From contig NZ_JAYXKP010000001.1 in the NCBI RefSeq assembly GCF_036039175.1, forward strand, positions 620,001 through 684,000: a DNA stretch of 64,000 nt, read 5' to 3'. Of this stretch, positions 1-8,003 are shown one piece after another (the stretch's first letter is position 1; each line of letters opens with the position of its first letter). This stretch comes from Marinilactibacillus sp036039175 (lineage in GTDB: Bacteria; Bacillota; Bacilli; Lactobacillales; Carnobacteriaceae_A). The notes under the pieces were generated by a model. That model did no database searches. It saw only the letters and a program-made list of their open reading frames with translations, and was not told the origin of the DNA. The translations under genes and the position numbers were made by a program.

Positions 1-136
1 TTGCGGAGTCAGTTCCCCCATTACCAGTACCTGTATCTGATCCTGAATCATCTGATGATCCCCCACCACAAGCTGCAAGTACAAATGCTACAGCTGCAGA
101 ACTTGCTAATAAGCTATATCTTTTTTTGTTTGACAT
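1..136 (-). CDS. oppA: Oligopeptide ABC transporter substrate-binding lipoprotein, N-terminal fragment
   Basis: Only the first 45 codons are inside the window; the gene runs off the left edge. Translation from ATG at 136 gives a short basic start (MSNKKRYS), a hydrophobic stretch and a lipobox ending LAAC, then a Gly/Ser/Asp/Thr-rich linker (GGGSSDDSGSD). This is the pattern of a signal-peptidase-II lipoprotein anchored outside the membrane. A purine-rich ribosome site (GGGGAGAAAG) precedes the ATG. It is the last gene of oppDFBCA, 18 bases after oppC, and so is inferred to be the extracellular peptide-binding component. The substrate cannot be judged from this fragment. Confidence 0.85.
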   Translation of the reverse strand, partial: MSNKKRYSLLASSAAVAFVLAACGGGSSDDSGSDTGTGNGGTDSA

Positions 137-154
137 ATTCTTTCTCCCCTTTTC

Positions 155-1096
155 TTAACCTAATCTTTGTTTAGAGTCTGCCGCACGTTGTAATGCACGA
201 CCGACATAGTTTATACACAACACCAATACTAATATTAATATTGAGGCTGGTAACCAAACCCATGCTTTATTACCCAGAACATCTGGATTTTGAGCTGTAG
301 AAACTAGTGATCCTAAACTTGGAACGCTGGGAGGAAGCCCAAATCCAAGGAAAGACAATCCTGTTTCTAGCCCGATATTACCGGCAAAGTTCAAAGTCAA
401 ATTAACAATGATCAATGAACTGATATTTGGCATCATTTCGCGAAGTATAATAAGTATTGTAGGTGTGCCCATAGTTTTAGAGGCGCTAATAAAATCAAGC
501 TTTCCAACAGTTAGTGCACGCCCACGTATGAATCTCGCCTGTCCTACCCATAAAAAAGCACTCATGATTAGAATAAATGAAAATACATTATAGTTTGGCA
601 CCAATGTTACGAAAATAATAATGATCATCGTTTGAGGTAAGATCATTATAAAATCAATGATTCTCATAATAACATTATCAACTGCCCCAGCATAGTAAGC
701 TGCTAGAATTCCTACTAAAACACCTAATATACTCGTAATAAAAGTAACCGCTAGACCAATTGATAATGAGTTTCTAGCTCCGATGATGAGTTGTCCAAAA
801 ACATCACGTCCGGCTGAATCTGTACCTAGTAAGTACTGAGTTCCTTCTGTAAATGGATCTGTACTCATAGACATCGGTGGTAGATACGAGTCAAAAAGAC
901 TAACTGTTGTAACAGTTTGTTGGTCTAACAAAAAGGATACACTATAAACCGCTACAAGAATGATAACCATTAAAATTAATGAAGCTAATGCCAATTTATC
1001 TTTGGCAAATTCTTTTATTATTACTCTAAATCCCATTGGGGGTAAAGAAGCAGTAGCGTCTTCTGACATGATCGCTGCATCTTGGTTTGAAGCCAT
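155..1096 (-). CDS. oppC: Oligopeptide ABC transporter permease OppC
   Basis: 313 aa integral membrane permease of the DppC/OppC family. A soluble N-terminus is followed by a first membrane segment at about 35-56, an extracytoplasmic part with the family motif LGTDSAGRDVF (about 90-100), and five further membrane segments. The cytoplasmic EAA loop, which docks on the ATPases, is visible as SASKTMGTPTILIILRE around residues 204-220. With OppB it should form the channel for peptides delivered by the lipoprotein encoded next. It follows oppB by 32 bases in one transcription unit. Nothing unusual was seen. Confidence 0.95.
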   Translation of the reverse strand: MASNQDAAIMSEDATASLPPMGFRVIIKEFAKDKLALASLILMVIILVAVYSVSFLLDQQTVTTVSLFDSYLPPMSMSTDPFTEGTQYLLGTDSAGRDVFGQLIIGARNSLSIGLAVTFITSILGVLVGILAAYYAGAVDNVIMRIIDFIMILPQTMIIIIFVTLVPNYNVFSFILIMSAFLWVGQARFIRGRALTVGKLDFISASKTMGTPTILIILREMMPNISSLIIVNLTLNFAGNIGLETGLSFLGFGLPPSVPSLGSLVSTAQNPDVLGNKAWVWLPASILILVLVLCINYVGRALQRAADSKQRLG

Positions 1097-1128
1097 AAGA
1101 AATTCATTCCTTTCAATTTAATAGATAT

Positions 1129-2088
1129 CTAATCAATACGTATTCGTGGGTCTACTGCCATTAAGATCAGATCTGAGATCAAGGTTCCAATTAAGCCCAG
1201 AAACCCATAGAACAGGACAAGAACAAAGATTACACTGTAATCACGCGTATTGATCGAGTCTAAGAATAAATTCCCCATACCACTGTAACTGAAAATTCTT
1301 TCTATAAAGATCGAACCCGTCAACAAACCGACAATGGTATAACCAAATCCGGATGCAATAGGAAGTGATGCGTTACGGAAGATATGTTTTGAATACACTT
1401 TATTAATGGGTACGCCTTTAGAACGTGCTGTTTTGACATAGTCTGATACTTTTGCATCAATGATTTCAGTACGTAAATACTGAATAATTCCAACCGTTCC
1501 TAAAACAGCAGTTGTAATAGAAGGTAAAATCAAGTGATACGTTCGACTCCAAGTTCTTTCCCAGAACGTTACTGCTGAAACATCAATTGATCCTCGAGAT
1601 GGGAACCATCCTAGGTTGAATCCAAAGATATATACCATCAATAATGCTAAAACGAATGTAGGCACTGCAAAACTTACAAAATTGTATATGATAACCGTTT
1701 TATCAAAAGCTGAATCATTGAAACGTCCTGAAAGGATTCCTAAAGGCAGTCCAATCATGTATGTTAATACGGTTGAGAGTAGAGAAAGCCTAACCGTATT
1801 CCCGAGTCTATCCCCAATTACATTTACAACGCTTGTCTTGTAGTTGAAACTTCTTCCGAAGTCTCCTTGTAACGCATTCCCAACCCAGCGTACATATTTA
1901 ACAGGTAATGGATCGTTTAACCCAAATCGCTCACGCAAGACATCCAATTGAGCAGGATCAATATTCGGATCGATCATTCCGGTAAATGGGTCTCCCGGCA
2001 TAAATTCTGCAATGATAAAGATTAGTAAACTTAAGATGATCATTTGGGGAATCATCAGTAAGAGTCTTCTAAATATTGTTTTCCACAT
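1129..2088 (-). CDS. oppB: Oligopeptide ABC transporter permease OppB
   Basis: 319 aa permease of the DppB/OppB family. It begins with a membrane segment preceded by the basic stretch KTIFRRLLLMIPQM, then the family signature MPGDPF (about 30-35) and RFGLNDPLPVKYVRW in the extracytoplasmic loop. The EAA-type cytoplasmic loop is DYVKTARSKGVPINKVYSKH (about 218-237). The C-terminus DPRIRID is typical. It forms the second half of the transmembrane pathway with OppC. Only 3 bases separate it from oppF, so translation is probably coupled. Confidence 0.95.
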   Translation of the reverse strand: MWKTIFRRLLLMIPQMIILSLLIFIIAEFMPGDPFTGMIDPNIDPAQLDVLRERFGLNDPLPVKYVRWVGNALQGDFGRSFNYKTSVVNVIGDRLGNTVRLSLLSTVLTYMIGLPLGILSGRFNDSAFDKTVIIYNFVSFAVPTFVLALLMVYIFGFNLGWFPSRGSIDVSAVTFWERTWSRTYHLILPSITTAVLGTVGIIQYLRTEIIDAKVSDYVKTARSKGVPINKVYSKHIFRNASLPIASGFGYTIVGLLTGSIFIERIFSYSGMGNLFLDSINTRDYSVIFVLVLFYGFLGLIGTLISDLILMAVDPRIRID

Positions 2089-2091
2089 GGC

Positions 2092-3084
2092 TTATGCTTC
2101 CCCTCCTGTATTGATTGCCTCATTTTGAAGAGAACGATTTGGTCCTTCAGGCTTAGTCGCTACAAAATGACTTCCTCTAAACTCTTGAAGATCATATACA
2201 CGACCATCTGTATCATAGTATTCCGTTTCTTGAGCATCGTATTCTGCTTCAACTCGTTGACGTTCGATTTTCTTCGCTTCTCTAGTTGAAGGATCCATAT
2301 CTGGTATAGCTGAAAGTAGTCGTTTAGTATAAATATGTTGTGGGTCTCTATAAATATCTTGTTTTGGACCTTGCTCTACGAAACGTCCTTTATGCATAAT
2401 TGCTATATTATCAGCCATATGTTGAACAACGCCTAAATCGTGAGAAATAAATAAGTAACTTAAATCATATTCCTTTTGAATTCTACGCATAAAGTTCAAA
2501 ACTTGTGCTTGTACAGATAAATCAAGTGCTGAAGTCGGTTCATCGGCAATGATTAACTTTGGATCACTGGCTACAGCTCTAGCAACCCCAATACGCTGAC
2601 GTTGTCCACCTGAAAACTCATGAGGATACTTGTACATCGCTTCTGAGTTCATTCCAACAATATCCAGCAATTCTGCAACTCTTCGTTTAATTTCATCCGG
2701 AGTATAATCAAAATAGTTTCGCATTGGTTCGCCCATTACATCGATAATCCGTTTTTTTGGATTCATTGATGAAGTTGAATCTTGAAAAATCATCTGAACA
2801 TCTTTGTTGTAATTGGCGTATTTCTTTTTGCGACTTCTTGCTCTATTTGTAACATTTTCACCTTCGTATAATATCTCTCCTGAAGTAGCTTTTTCTAGTC
2901 CGATGATTGTTTTACCAATTGTTGTCTTTCCGGAACCAGATTCACCAACTAAACCGTAAGTCTTTCCACTTTCGATTGTCAGGTTCACGCCGTCAACTGC
3001 TCGCACGTGGTCTTGAATCGTGTTTAGAATGCCTCCACGAATAGGATAATGTACTTTTAAGTCTTTAACTTCCAAAAATCCCAT
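2092..3084 (-). CDS. oppF: Oligopeptide ABC transporter ATP-binding protein OppF
   Basis: 330 aa ABC ATPase. Walker A GESGSGKT is at about 47-54, the signature FSGGQRQR at 157-164, and Walker B LIIADEP at 177-183, followed by the H-loop FISHDLGVV. The C-terminal oligopeptide-transporter extension contains the family stretch DPQHIYTKRLLSAIP. It powers uptake together with OppD as a cytoplasmic heterodimer. The acidic, tyrosine-rich tail after about residue 275 is variable between species. Start ATG at 3084 has a GGAGG site; only 2 bases separate it from oppD. Confidence 0.95.
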   Translation of the reverse strand: MGFLEVKDLKVHYPIRGGILNTIQDHVRAVDGVNLTIESGKTYGLVGESGSGKTTIGKTIIGLEKATSGEILYEGENVTNRARSRKKKYANYNKDVQMIFQDSTSSMNPKKRIIDVMGEPMRNYFDYTPDEIKRRVAELLDIVGMNSEAMYKYPHEFSGGQRQRIGVARAVASDPKLIIADEPTSALDLSVQAQVLNFMRRIQKEYDLSYLFISHDLGVVQHMADNIAIMHKGRFVEQGPKQDIYRDPQHIYTKRLLSAIPDMDPSTREAKKIERQRVEAEYDAQETEYYDTDGRVYDLQEFRGSHFVATKPEGPNRSLQNEAINTGGEA

Positions 3085-3086
3085 GG

Positions 3087-4088
3087 TTATTTTTCCTCCC
3101 CTTCAAAGTGGAAATGTTTCCAGCTATTTCCTCTTACTTTGTGGTTCGGAGCAATTTCCGTCAATTCTGGATCTTCATCAAATGCTTCATCTGGAATCCA
3201 AGGAATTCTAGGTCTGAAACGATCACCTTTACGCGGCAAATTTTGAAGTGATGGTACAGTTCCGTGAATAACGTGTAATTCTTCTCCTTCTTCAAGTTCA
3301 TGAGGAATTGAATTAAGTAATGAACGTGTATATGGATGTTTAGGATCTTTGAACAAAACATCTACAGGTGCTTCTTCTACAATTTGACCAGCATACATGA
3401 CAGCCACTCTATCTGCTGTTTCAGCTACTACACCTAAATCATGTGTGATCAGAATGATTCCTGATCCTGTTTCAGCTTGAATATCTCTCATTAAGTCCAA
3501 GATTTGAGCTTGGATTGTAACATCCAGTGCTGTTGTAGGTTCATCTGCAATAATAATTGGAGGTTTATTTGCCAATGCGATTGCAATAACAATTCTTTGT
3601 CTCATACCACCAGATAGTTCATGAGGATAAGCTTTCATGATTTGTTCCGGTCTTGGAATACCTACTTGATTCAGTAATTCCAGTACGCGTTCTTTAATTT
3701 GTTTTTCGTTGAGGTCTGAATGATAAATCAACGCTTCCGCGATTTGATTGTAAATTGTCATCAAAGGATTCAATGACCCTAACGGATCTTGGAAAATCAT
3801 ACCGATATCATTTCCTCGAATTCGATTGTATAATTTTTCATTCAAGTCAGTCAGGTTTAAATCTTTATATAAAATTTCTCCAGTAATTTTAGTATTGTTA
3901 GGATCATGTAGCCCCATGATCGCTGTAGCTAATGTAGACTTGCCACATCCGGATTCTCCAACGATTGCTAAAATCTCATTTTTCTTTAGCGTCAGTGAAA
4001 CACCATCAACTGCATTATGGTACTCTTCACCGAATCGGAATCCAGTTTTTAAATTATTTACTTCAAGTAAGTTACGTTCGACGGCCAC
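3087..4088 (-). CDS. oppD: Oligopeptide ABC transporter ATP-binding protein OppD
   Basis: 333 aa ABC ATPase, first gene of the opp operon. Walker A GESGCGKS is at 44-51, the signature LSGGMRQR at 158-165, Walker B IIIADEP at 178-184, and the switch histidine lies in LITHDLGVV. The C-terminal family stretch DPKHPYTRSLLNSIP is present. The start codon is GTG, supported by a GGAGG site 7 bases upstream. It is preceded by a clear promoter (4186-4214) and by a 10-bp hairpin immediately before the ribosome site. OppD and OppF hydrolyse ATP to drive peptide import for nutrition or signalling. Confidence 0.95.
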   Translation of the reverse strand: MAVERNLLEVNNLKTGFRFGEEYHNAVDGVSLTLKKNEILAIVGESGCGKSTLATAIMGLHDPNNTKITGEILYKDLNLTDLNEKLYNRIRGNDIGMIFQDPLGSLNPLMTIYNQIAEALIYHSDLNEKQIKERVLELLNQVGIPRPEQIMKAYPHELSGGMRQRIVIAIALANKPPIIIADEPTTALDVTIQAQILDLMRDIQAETGSGIILITHDLGVVAETADRVAVMYAGQIVEEAPVDVLFKDPKHPYTRSLLNSIPHELEEGEELHVIHGTVPSLQNLPRKGDRFRPRIPWIPDEAFDEDPELTEIAPNHKVRGNSWKHFHFEGEEK

Positions 4089-4107
4089 TGTTTAACCTCC
4101 TATGCAT

Positions 4108-4135
4108 TTCTTCTCATCGATGAAAATGAGAAGAA
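4108..4135 (-). promoter_or_regulatory. Perfect 10-bp hairpin just upstream of the oppD ribosome site
   Basis: TTCTTCTCAT and ATGAGAAGAA form a perfect 10-bp stem with an 8-base loop, ending 7 bases before the oppD GGAGG. No U-run follows, so it is not a simple terminator. A second, weaker inverted repeat (TAGTTG/CAACTA, 4144-4167) lies upstream in the same leader. A role in translation control, mRNA stability or operator binding is inferred. Confidence 0.5.
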
Positions 4136-4185
4136 CATTAAATAGTTGCGTTTTTTTTAATCAACTACTTAATATTATAAAATGA

Positions 4186-4214
4186 ATTATACACTTTCTA
4201 ATTTTTAATTTCAA
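4186..4214 (-). promoter_or_regulatory. sigma-A promoter of the opp operon
   Basis: On the minus strand, TTGAAA (4209-4214) and a perfect TATAAT (4186-4191) are separated by 17 bases. The start point would be near 4179, giving a leader of about 90 bases before the oppD GTG. Confidence 0.75.
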
Positions 4215-4317
4215 TAGCACATTTATCATTTTATAACAGAATATTAAAAAAACAAGCCATTTTCTAATTTTCCTGATAATATTCAGCATATTTATCATAA
4301 ATTGTTCATAAATGGGT

Positions 4318-4347
4318 AAAAAAAAAAGCGACTCACTGATTCGCTTT
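4318..4347 (-). terminator. Intrinsic terminator after acpP
   Basis: AAAGCGA (4325-4331) pairs with TCGCTTT (4341-4347). On the minus strand the stem is followed by about ten U residues. The stem overlaps the last codons and stop of acpP and separates it from the opp operon. Confidence 0.75.
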
Positions 4348-4572
4348 AATATAATCTACTGCTTTACCAACGGTTGTAATATTTTCTGCATCTTCATCAG
4401 AAATCTCATTTCCGAAAGTGTCTTCTAATTCCATGACCAATTCAACTATATCAAGAGAATCGGCACCTAGATCTTCTTTAAATGTAGTATCTCTAGTAAT
4501 TTTTTCTTCGTCTACACCTAATCTTTCTACAATAATTCCTTTTACTTTGTCGAAAACTTCTTGCTCTGCCAT
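4333..4572 (-). CDS. acpP: Acyl carrier protein
   Basis: 79 aa, acidic and helical. The phosphopantetheine attachment motif GADSLDIVELVMELE places the modified serine at residue 39. ACP carries growing acyl chains for fatty-acid synthesis in the cytoplasm and donates them to PlsX and other acyltransferases. Start ATG has an upstream GGAGG. It lies after plsX, as in Bacillus, but fabD, fabG and fapR are missing between them here. A 225-base leader contains a strong hairpin (4604-4636), and a terminator follows directly. Confidence 0.97.
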   Translation of the reverse strand: MAEQEVFDKVKGIIVERLGVDEEKITRDTTFKEDLGADSLDIVELVMELEDTFGNEISDEDAENITTVGKAVDYIKANQ

Positions 4573-4603
4573 CTTCTAATTCCTCCAATTATTCTTATTG
4601 AAG

Positions 4604-4636
4604 CCAAAAGTATAACTTTTCAGGTTATACTTTTGG
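4604..4636 (-). promoter_or_regulatory. 13-bp inverted repeat in the acpP leader
   Basis: CCAAAAGTATAAC (4604-4616) and GTTATACTTTTGG (4624-4636) form a perfect 13-bp stem with a 7-base loop, about 17 bases upstream of the acpP ribosome site. No U-run follows on the minus strand. It could be a 5' stabilising structure or a repressor operator. The rest of the plsX-acpP gap (4637-4797) is AT-rich, and I could not identify a convincing promoter in it. Confidence 0.45.
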
Positions 4637-4797
4637 TTTCTCATTTTTGATCTTATTTAACTTAACTCACAAGTGTTATTGTAGCTTATTTCAGTTATAA
4701 TTTCCATGATGAATCTAAATCCCTCGTAATGAGCATTTTGATTTATCAGATTTTGAACGTCTTTACTCTAAGAATAAAGCGTTACCTTATCATTAAC

Positions 4798-5796
4798 CTA
4801 ATTATTTTCATAATAAGTGACTAAATCACTGACCATATTAGAGGCTAACATTTCTCTAATTTGTTTGATTGTTTGGTAAATGGGTTCAGCTGTTGCAGAA
4901 CCGTGTGTTTTAACTACTGGAGCTTTAACACCGATTAGTACTGCACCCCCATGTTTTGAGTAGTCCATTACATCTTTCATATTAGATAAACTATCTTTTA
5001 AAAGCAAGCCACCTATTTTTGATTTAATGCCACTATTCATAATAGAACTCTTAATCAGTTTAGCCATAGATAGCGCTGTTCCTTCGATAGTCTTCAATAC
5101 AGCATTCCCTGTGAAGCCATCAGATACAACGACGTCAGCTACTCCATTTAACAGTTCTCTCGCTTCTACATTCCCAACAAAATTGATTGCATCGTTTTCT
5201 TTTAATAATTTGTAGGCTTCTTTAGTTACTTCATTTCCTTTATTTTCTTCCGTACCATTATTTAATAAGCCTACTCGAGGATTGTCTATCCCTCTTACAA
5301 ACTTGGCATAATACGTACCTAGCGTAGCATACTGATTAATGTTGCTTGGTTTGCTATCCGCATTTGCTCCAACATCCAAGAGATTGAATGCATCAAGGTT
5401 GTCACTCATTACTGGTAAAGTTGCTAGCAGGCCTGGACGCTCAATCCCTTTTACACGTCCAATAATCAAAGTTCCTGAGGCAAGGAGTGCTCCAGTGTTT
5501 CCAGCAGAGAAGAGTGCATGATTTTCACCGTTTTTAACAGAGTTTGCTGCCATAACCATAGAAGCATCTTTTTTACGTCTAATTGAACGAACGGGATCAT
5601 CTTCACTAGTGATTTTTTCTTCTGTGTGTACGATTTCGATGTTACTTAGGTCCTCATTGATATATTTCTTGATCAAATCTTCTTTCCCGTACAACACAAT
5701 TGTTATATCTTTGAATTCCTTAGCTGCTTTAATACTTCCTTCAACTAGCGCTTGTGGTGCATTATCTCCACCCATAGCATCTACTGCGATTCTCAT
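4798..5796 (-). CDS. plsX: Phosphate acyltransferase PlsX
   Basis: 332 aa, the usual family length. The N-terminus MRIAVDAMGGDNAPQALVEG is the PlsX hallmark, followed by DDPVRSIRRKKDASM and SAGNTGALLASGTL. PlsX converts acyl-ACP and phosphate to acyl-phosphate, the substrate of PlsY in phosphatidic acid synthesis, at the inner face of the membrane. A GGAGG site precedes the ATG. It lies 30 bases after recG and before acpP, a Bacillus-like arrangement that puts lipid synthesis beside the fatty-acid kinase gene fakA. Confidence 0.97.
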   Translation of the reverse strand: MRIAVDAMGGDNAPQALVEGSIKAAKEFKDITIVLYGKEDLIKKYINEDLSNIEIVHTEEKITSEDDPVRSIRRKKDASMVMAANSVKNGENHALFSAGNTGALLASGTLIIGRVKGIERPGLLATLPVMSDNLDAFNLLDVGANADSKPSNINQYATLGTYYAKFVRGIDNPRVGLLNNGTEENKGNEVTKEAYKLLKENDAINFVGNVEARELLNGVADVVVSDGFTGNAVLKTIEGTALSMAKLIKSSIMNSGIKSKIGGLLLKDSLSNMKDVMDYSKHGGAVLIGVKAPVVKTHGSATAEPIYQTIKQIREMLASNMVSDLVTYYENN

Positions 5797-5826
5797 ATTT
5801 CTTTTCCTCCTATTCAGTACTTATTA

Positions 5827-7881
5827 CTAATCTAAAAATGAATATCTTGCTTGTTCATCTATCCCTACTTCATTTCTCAAGAATTGGTACTCTTCTGCTT
5901 CAAAAAATTCTGAGTTATTCAGTAAAAGAGCTGCCTCGTTTCTGGCACTTTCAAGTATCTGGAAATCTTCGACAATGTCAGCAACTTTGAATTCAGGTAA
6001 GCCGGATTGTTTTTTACCGAATATCTCTCCAGCACCCCTCATTTCCAAATCCTTTTCACTTAGAACGAACCCGTCATTGGTTTGGGTCAATATTTCCATA
6101 CGCTGAGCACCAGTTTCCCCTTTAGGATCAGCAATTAATATACAGTAAGATTCTTTCTTGCCTCGTCCTACTCTTCCTCTTAATTGATGTAATTGAGCCA
6201 GTCCGAATCGATCAGCGTCATGAATGATCATAAGCGTTGCATTAGGGACGTTTACACCTACTTCGATTACAGTAGTAGATACCAGTATCTGTAACTCATT
6301 ACGCTTGAACTGTTCCATTATGGAGTCTTTTTCAGCAGCAGACATTTTCCCATGTAACAATCCCGCATTATATTTAGGGCCGAACTTTTCGGCATAAATT
6401 CTATATAAATCAGTCGCATTTTGAAGGTCCATCATTTCAGATTCTTCAATAAGAGGACTGATGACATAAACTTGAGATCCATTGCTCAGTTCTTTTTCCA
6501 TAAAGGGGAGCATTTGAGTAAACTGCTTTGGTCTGATCCAGTGAGTTGTAACGGGTTCTCTCCCCGGTGGCAATTCATCAATCACAGAAATATCCATTTC
6601 TCCAAAGGCACTGATTGCTAAGGTTCTAGGTATCGGTGTCGCTGTCATGAACAAAACATCCGGATGATCGCCTTTTTCCCTCAAAACTTTTCGCTGACTT
6701 ACACCAAAACGATGTTGCTCATCTGTGATTACTAATCCTAGTTTGTTGAAGTTAACCCCTTCTTGTATCAAAGCATGTGTTCCAAGCAGCGCATCGATTT
6801 CTCCATTTGCTAATTGTTCTAACAGTTCTCTACGTTTGGCCACTTTTGTGGATCCTGTTAATAGATCAATACGAATATCCATCTCTTTGAACATCTCAGA
6901 AAGACTTTCCATATGTTGCGTTGCAAGAATTTCTGTAGGAGCCATCAACGCAGACTGTAGACCAGCAGTCCAAGCCGCATAAATAGCTGCTGCAGCTACA
7001 ACAGTCTTACCACTTCCTACGTCACCCTGAAGCAATCGGTACATCTGAATCGGAAGTTTAAGATCTTTACAGATTTCATTTACCACTCTCTTTTGAGCTG
7101 CAGTCAACTCAAAGGGTAAGGACCGAAAGAACGCTCTGAGCTTTTCAACATCATAGTCTATCACGTTCCCGCGGTCAGTCATTTTGTGTTGTTTCCTTAA
7201 CCACTGCATCTGTAATTGATAGATAAAAAATTCCTGAAATATGATAGCTGTTCTAGCCCGCTCATTATCCCCATCCTTTTCAGGAAAATGCATCATTCTG
7301 ATAGCGTCTCTTTGAGAAACAGTTTGATATTTTTTCCTAATCGACTCTGGAACAATTTCCGGAATGAGTTCTTGGTAATCTTGCCAGGCTTGTCGAATTA
7401 ATTTGATCAACGTAGCTTGTTTAATATGCTTTGAAGTATGGTAAACGGGTTCTCGGTTTTCTTTTTCATCACTTAAGCTACTACTCAAAACTTTTATACC
7501 ACTCAATTGCATTTTGATAGCATCCCATTTACCAAAAATCGCTGTCTCTTCTCCAGCCGCCAGTTGCTGTTTTAAATAGGGCTGATTGAAAAAAGTAACC
7601 GGGACAATCACATGCTCAACATTTAACCGAAAAGATAGACGATTCTTTCCTCTACCAAAATGACTTAGAACTGGATCTGATACGAGCGGTCCTTTTAATA
7701 CGACTTTCTCTTTGTCTTCTATTTCATCAATAGCTTTTACAGTAAGGTCTTCATATCTGAAGGGATAGTATGTCAATAGATTATAAATCGTTTCAATTCC
7801 TAAATCTCTTAGTGCATCTACTCTTTTGGGACCGACTCCAGATAAGACCGTTACAGGATCAGAAATACTTTTACTTGTCAT
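5827..7881 (-). CDS. recG: ATP-dependent DNA helicase RecG
   Basis: 684 aa. An N-terminal wedge/OB region (about 1-240) is followed by a superfamily 2 helicase core: Walker A GDVGSGKT (286-293), a DEQH box in LVITDEQHRFG, motif III MTATPIPRTLAISAFGEMD, and motif VI HQLRGRVGRGKKESYC near the C-terminus. RecG reverses stalled replication forks and processes branched DNA. A GGAGGG site precedes the ATG. It follows fakA by 122 bases, a gap that contains a bipartite hairpin. Confidence 0.97.
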   Translation of the reverse strand: MTSKSISDPVTVLSGVGPKRVDALRDLGIETIYNLLTYYPFRYEDLTVKAIDEIEDKEKVVLKGPLVSDPVLSHFGRGKNRLSFRLNVEHVIVPVTFFNQPYLKQQLAAGEETAIFGKWDAIKMQLSGIKVLSSSLSDEKENREPVYHTSKHIKQATLIKLIRQAWQDYQELIPEIVPESIRKKYQTVSQRDAIRMMHFPEKDGDNERARTAIIFQEFFIYQLQMQWLRKQHKMTDRGNVIDYDVEKLRAFFRSLPFELTAAQKRVVNEICKDLKLPIQMYRLLQGDVGSGKTVVAAAAIYAAWTAGLQSALMAPTEILATQHMESLSEMFKEMDIRIDLLTGSTKVAKRRELLEQLANGEIDALLGTHALIQEGVNFNKLGLVITDEQHRFGVSQRKVLREKGDHPDVLFMTATPIPRTLAISAFGEMDISVIDELPPGREPVTTHWIRPKQFTQMLPFMEKELSNGSQVYVISPLIEESEMMDLQNATDLYRIYAEKFGPKYNAGLLHGKMSAAEKDSIMEQFKRNELQILVSTTVIEVGVNVPNATLMIIHDADRFGLAQLHQLRGRVGRGKKESYCILIADPKGETGAQRMEILTQTNDGFVLSEKDLEMRGAGEIFGKKQSGLPEFKVADIVEDFQILESARNEAALLLNNSEFFEAEEYQFLRNEVGIDEQARYSFLD

Positions 7882-7917
7882 AACATCCCTCCTTTTTTAC
7901 TACCTAAAAACCAGAAA

Positions 7918-7965
7918 GGAATAGACAAAACAACAAAGATAATTCTTCGTTATTTCATCTATTCC
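7918..7965 (-). promoter_or_regulatory. Bipartite hairpin between fakA and recG
   Basis: The outer stem GGAATAGA (7918-7925) pairs with TCTATTCC (7958-7965). An inner 8-bp stem (7932-7939 with 7944-7951) encloses a 4-base loop. The inner stem has one pair that is A/C on the plus strand but G.U in minus-strand RNA, which suggests a fold acting in the fakA-recG transcript. Downstream sequence is U-rich but not a clean U-run. Attenuation or processing of the transcript is inferred. Confidence 0.4.
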
Positions 7966-8003
7966 CCCTTTAGATTTATATGACACTATTAAAATAATGG
8001 CTT

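Noticed and set aside
408..593. Plus-strand open frames antisense to oppC, oppB, recG, carB and others
   Set aside because: They lie fully inside well-identified minus-strand genes and lack ribosome sites or recognisable products; they are frame shadows.
4142..4167. Possible plus-strand terminator (hairpin then T-run) in the opp leader
   Set aside because: No plus-strand gene precedes it; the T-run is the A-run of the minus-strand leader.
4738..4760. TTTGATTTATCAGA resembling a FabT operator upstream of acpP
   Set aside because: The palindrome is imperfect and its spacing differs by one base from known FabT sites; it also lies far from any readable promoter.
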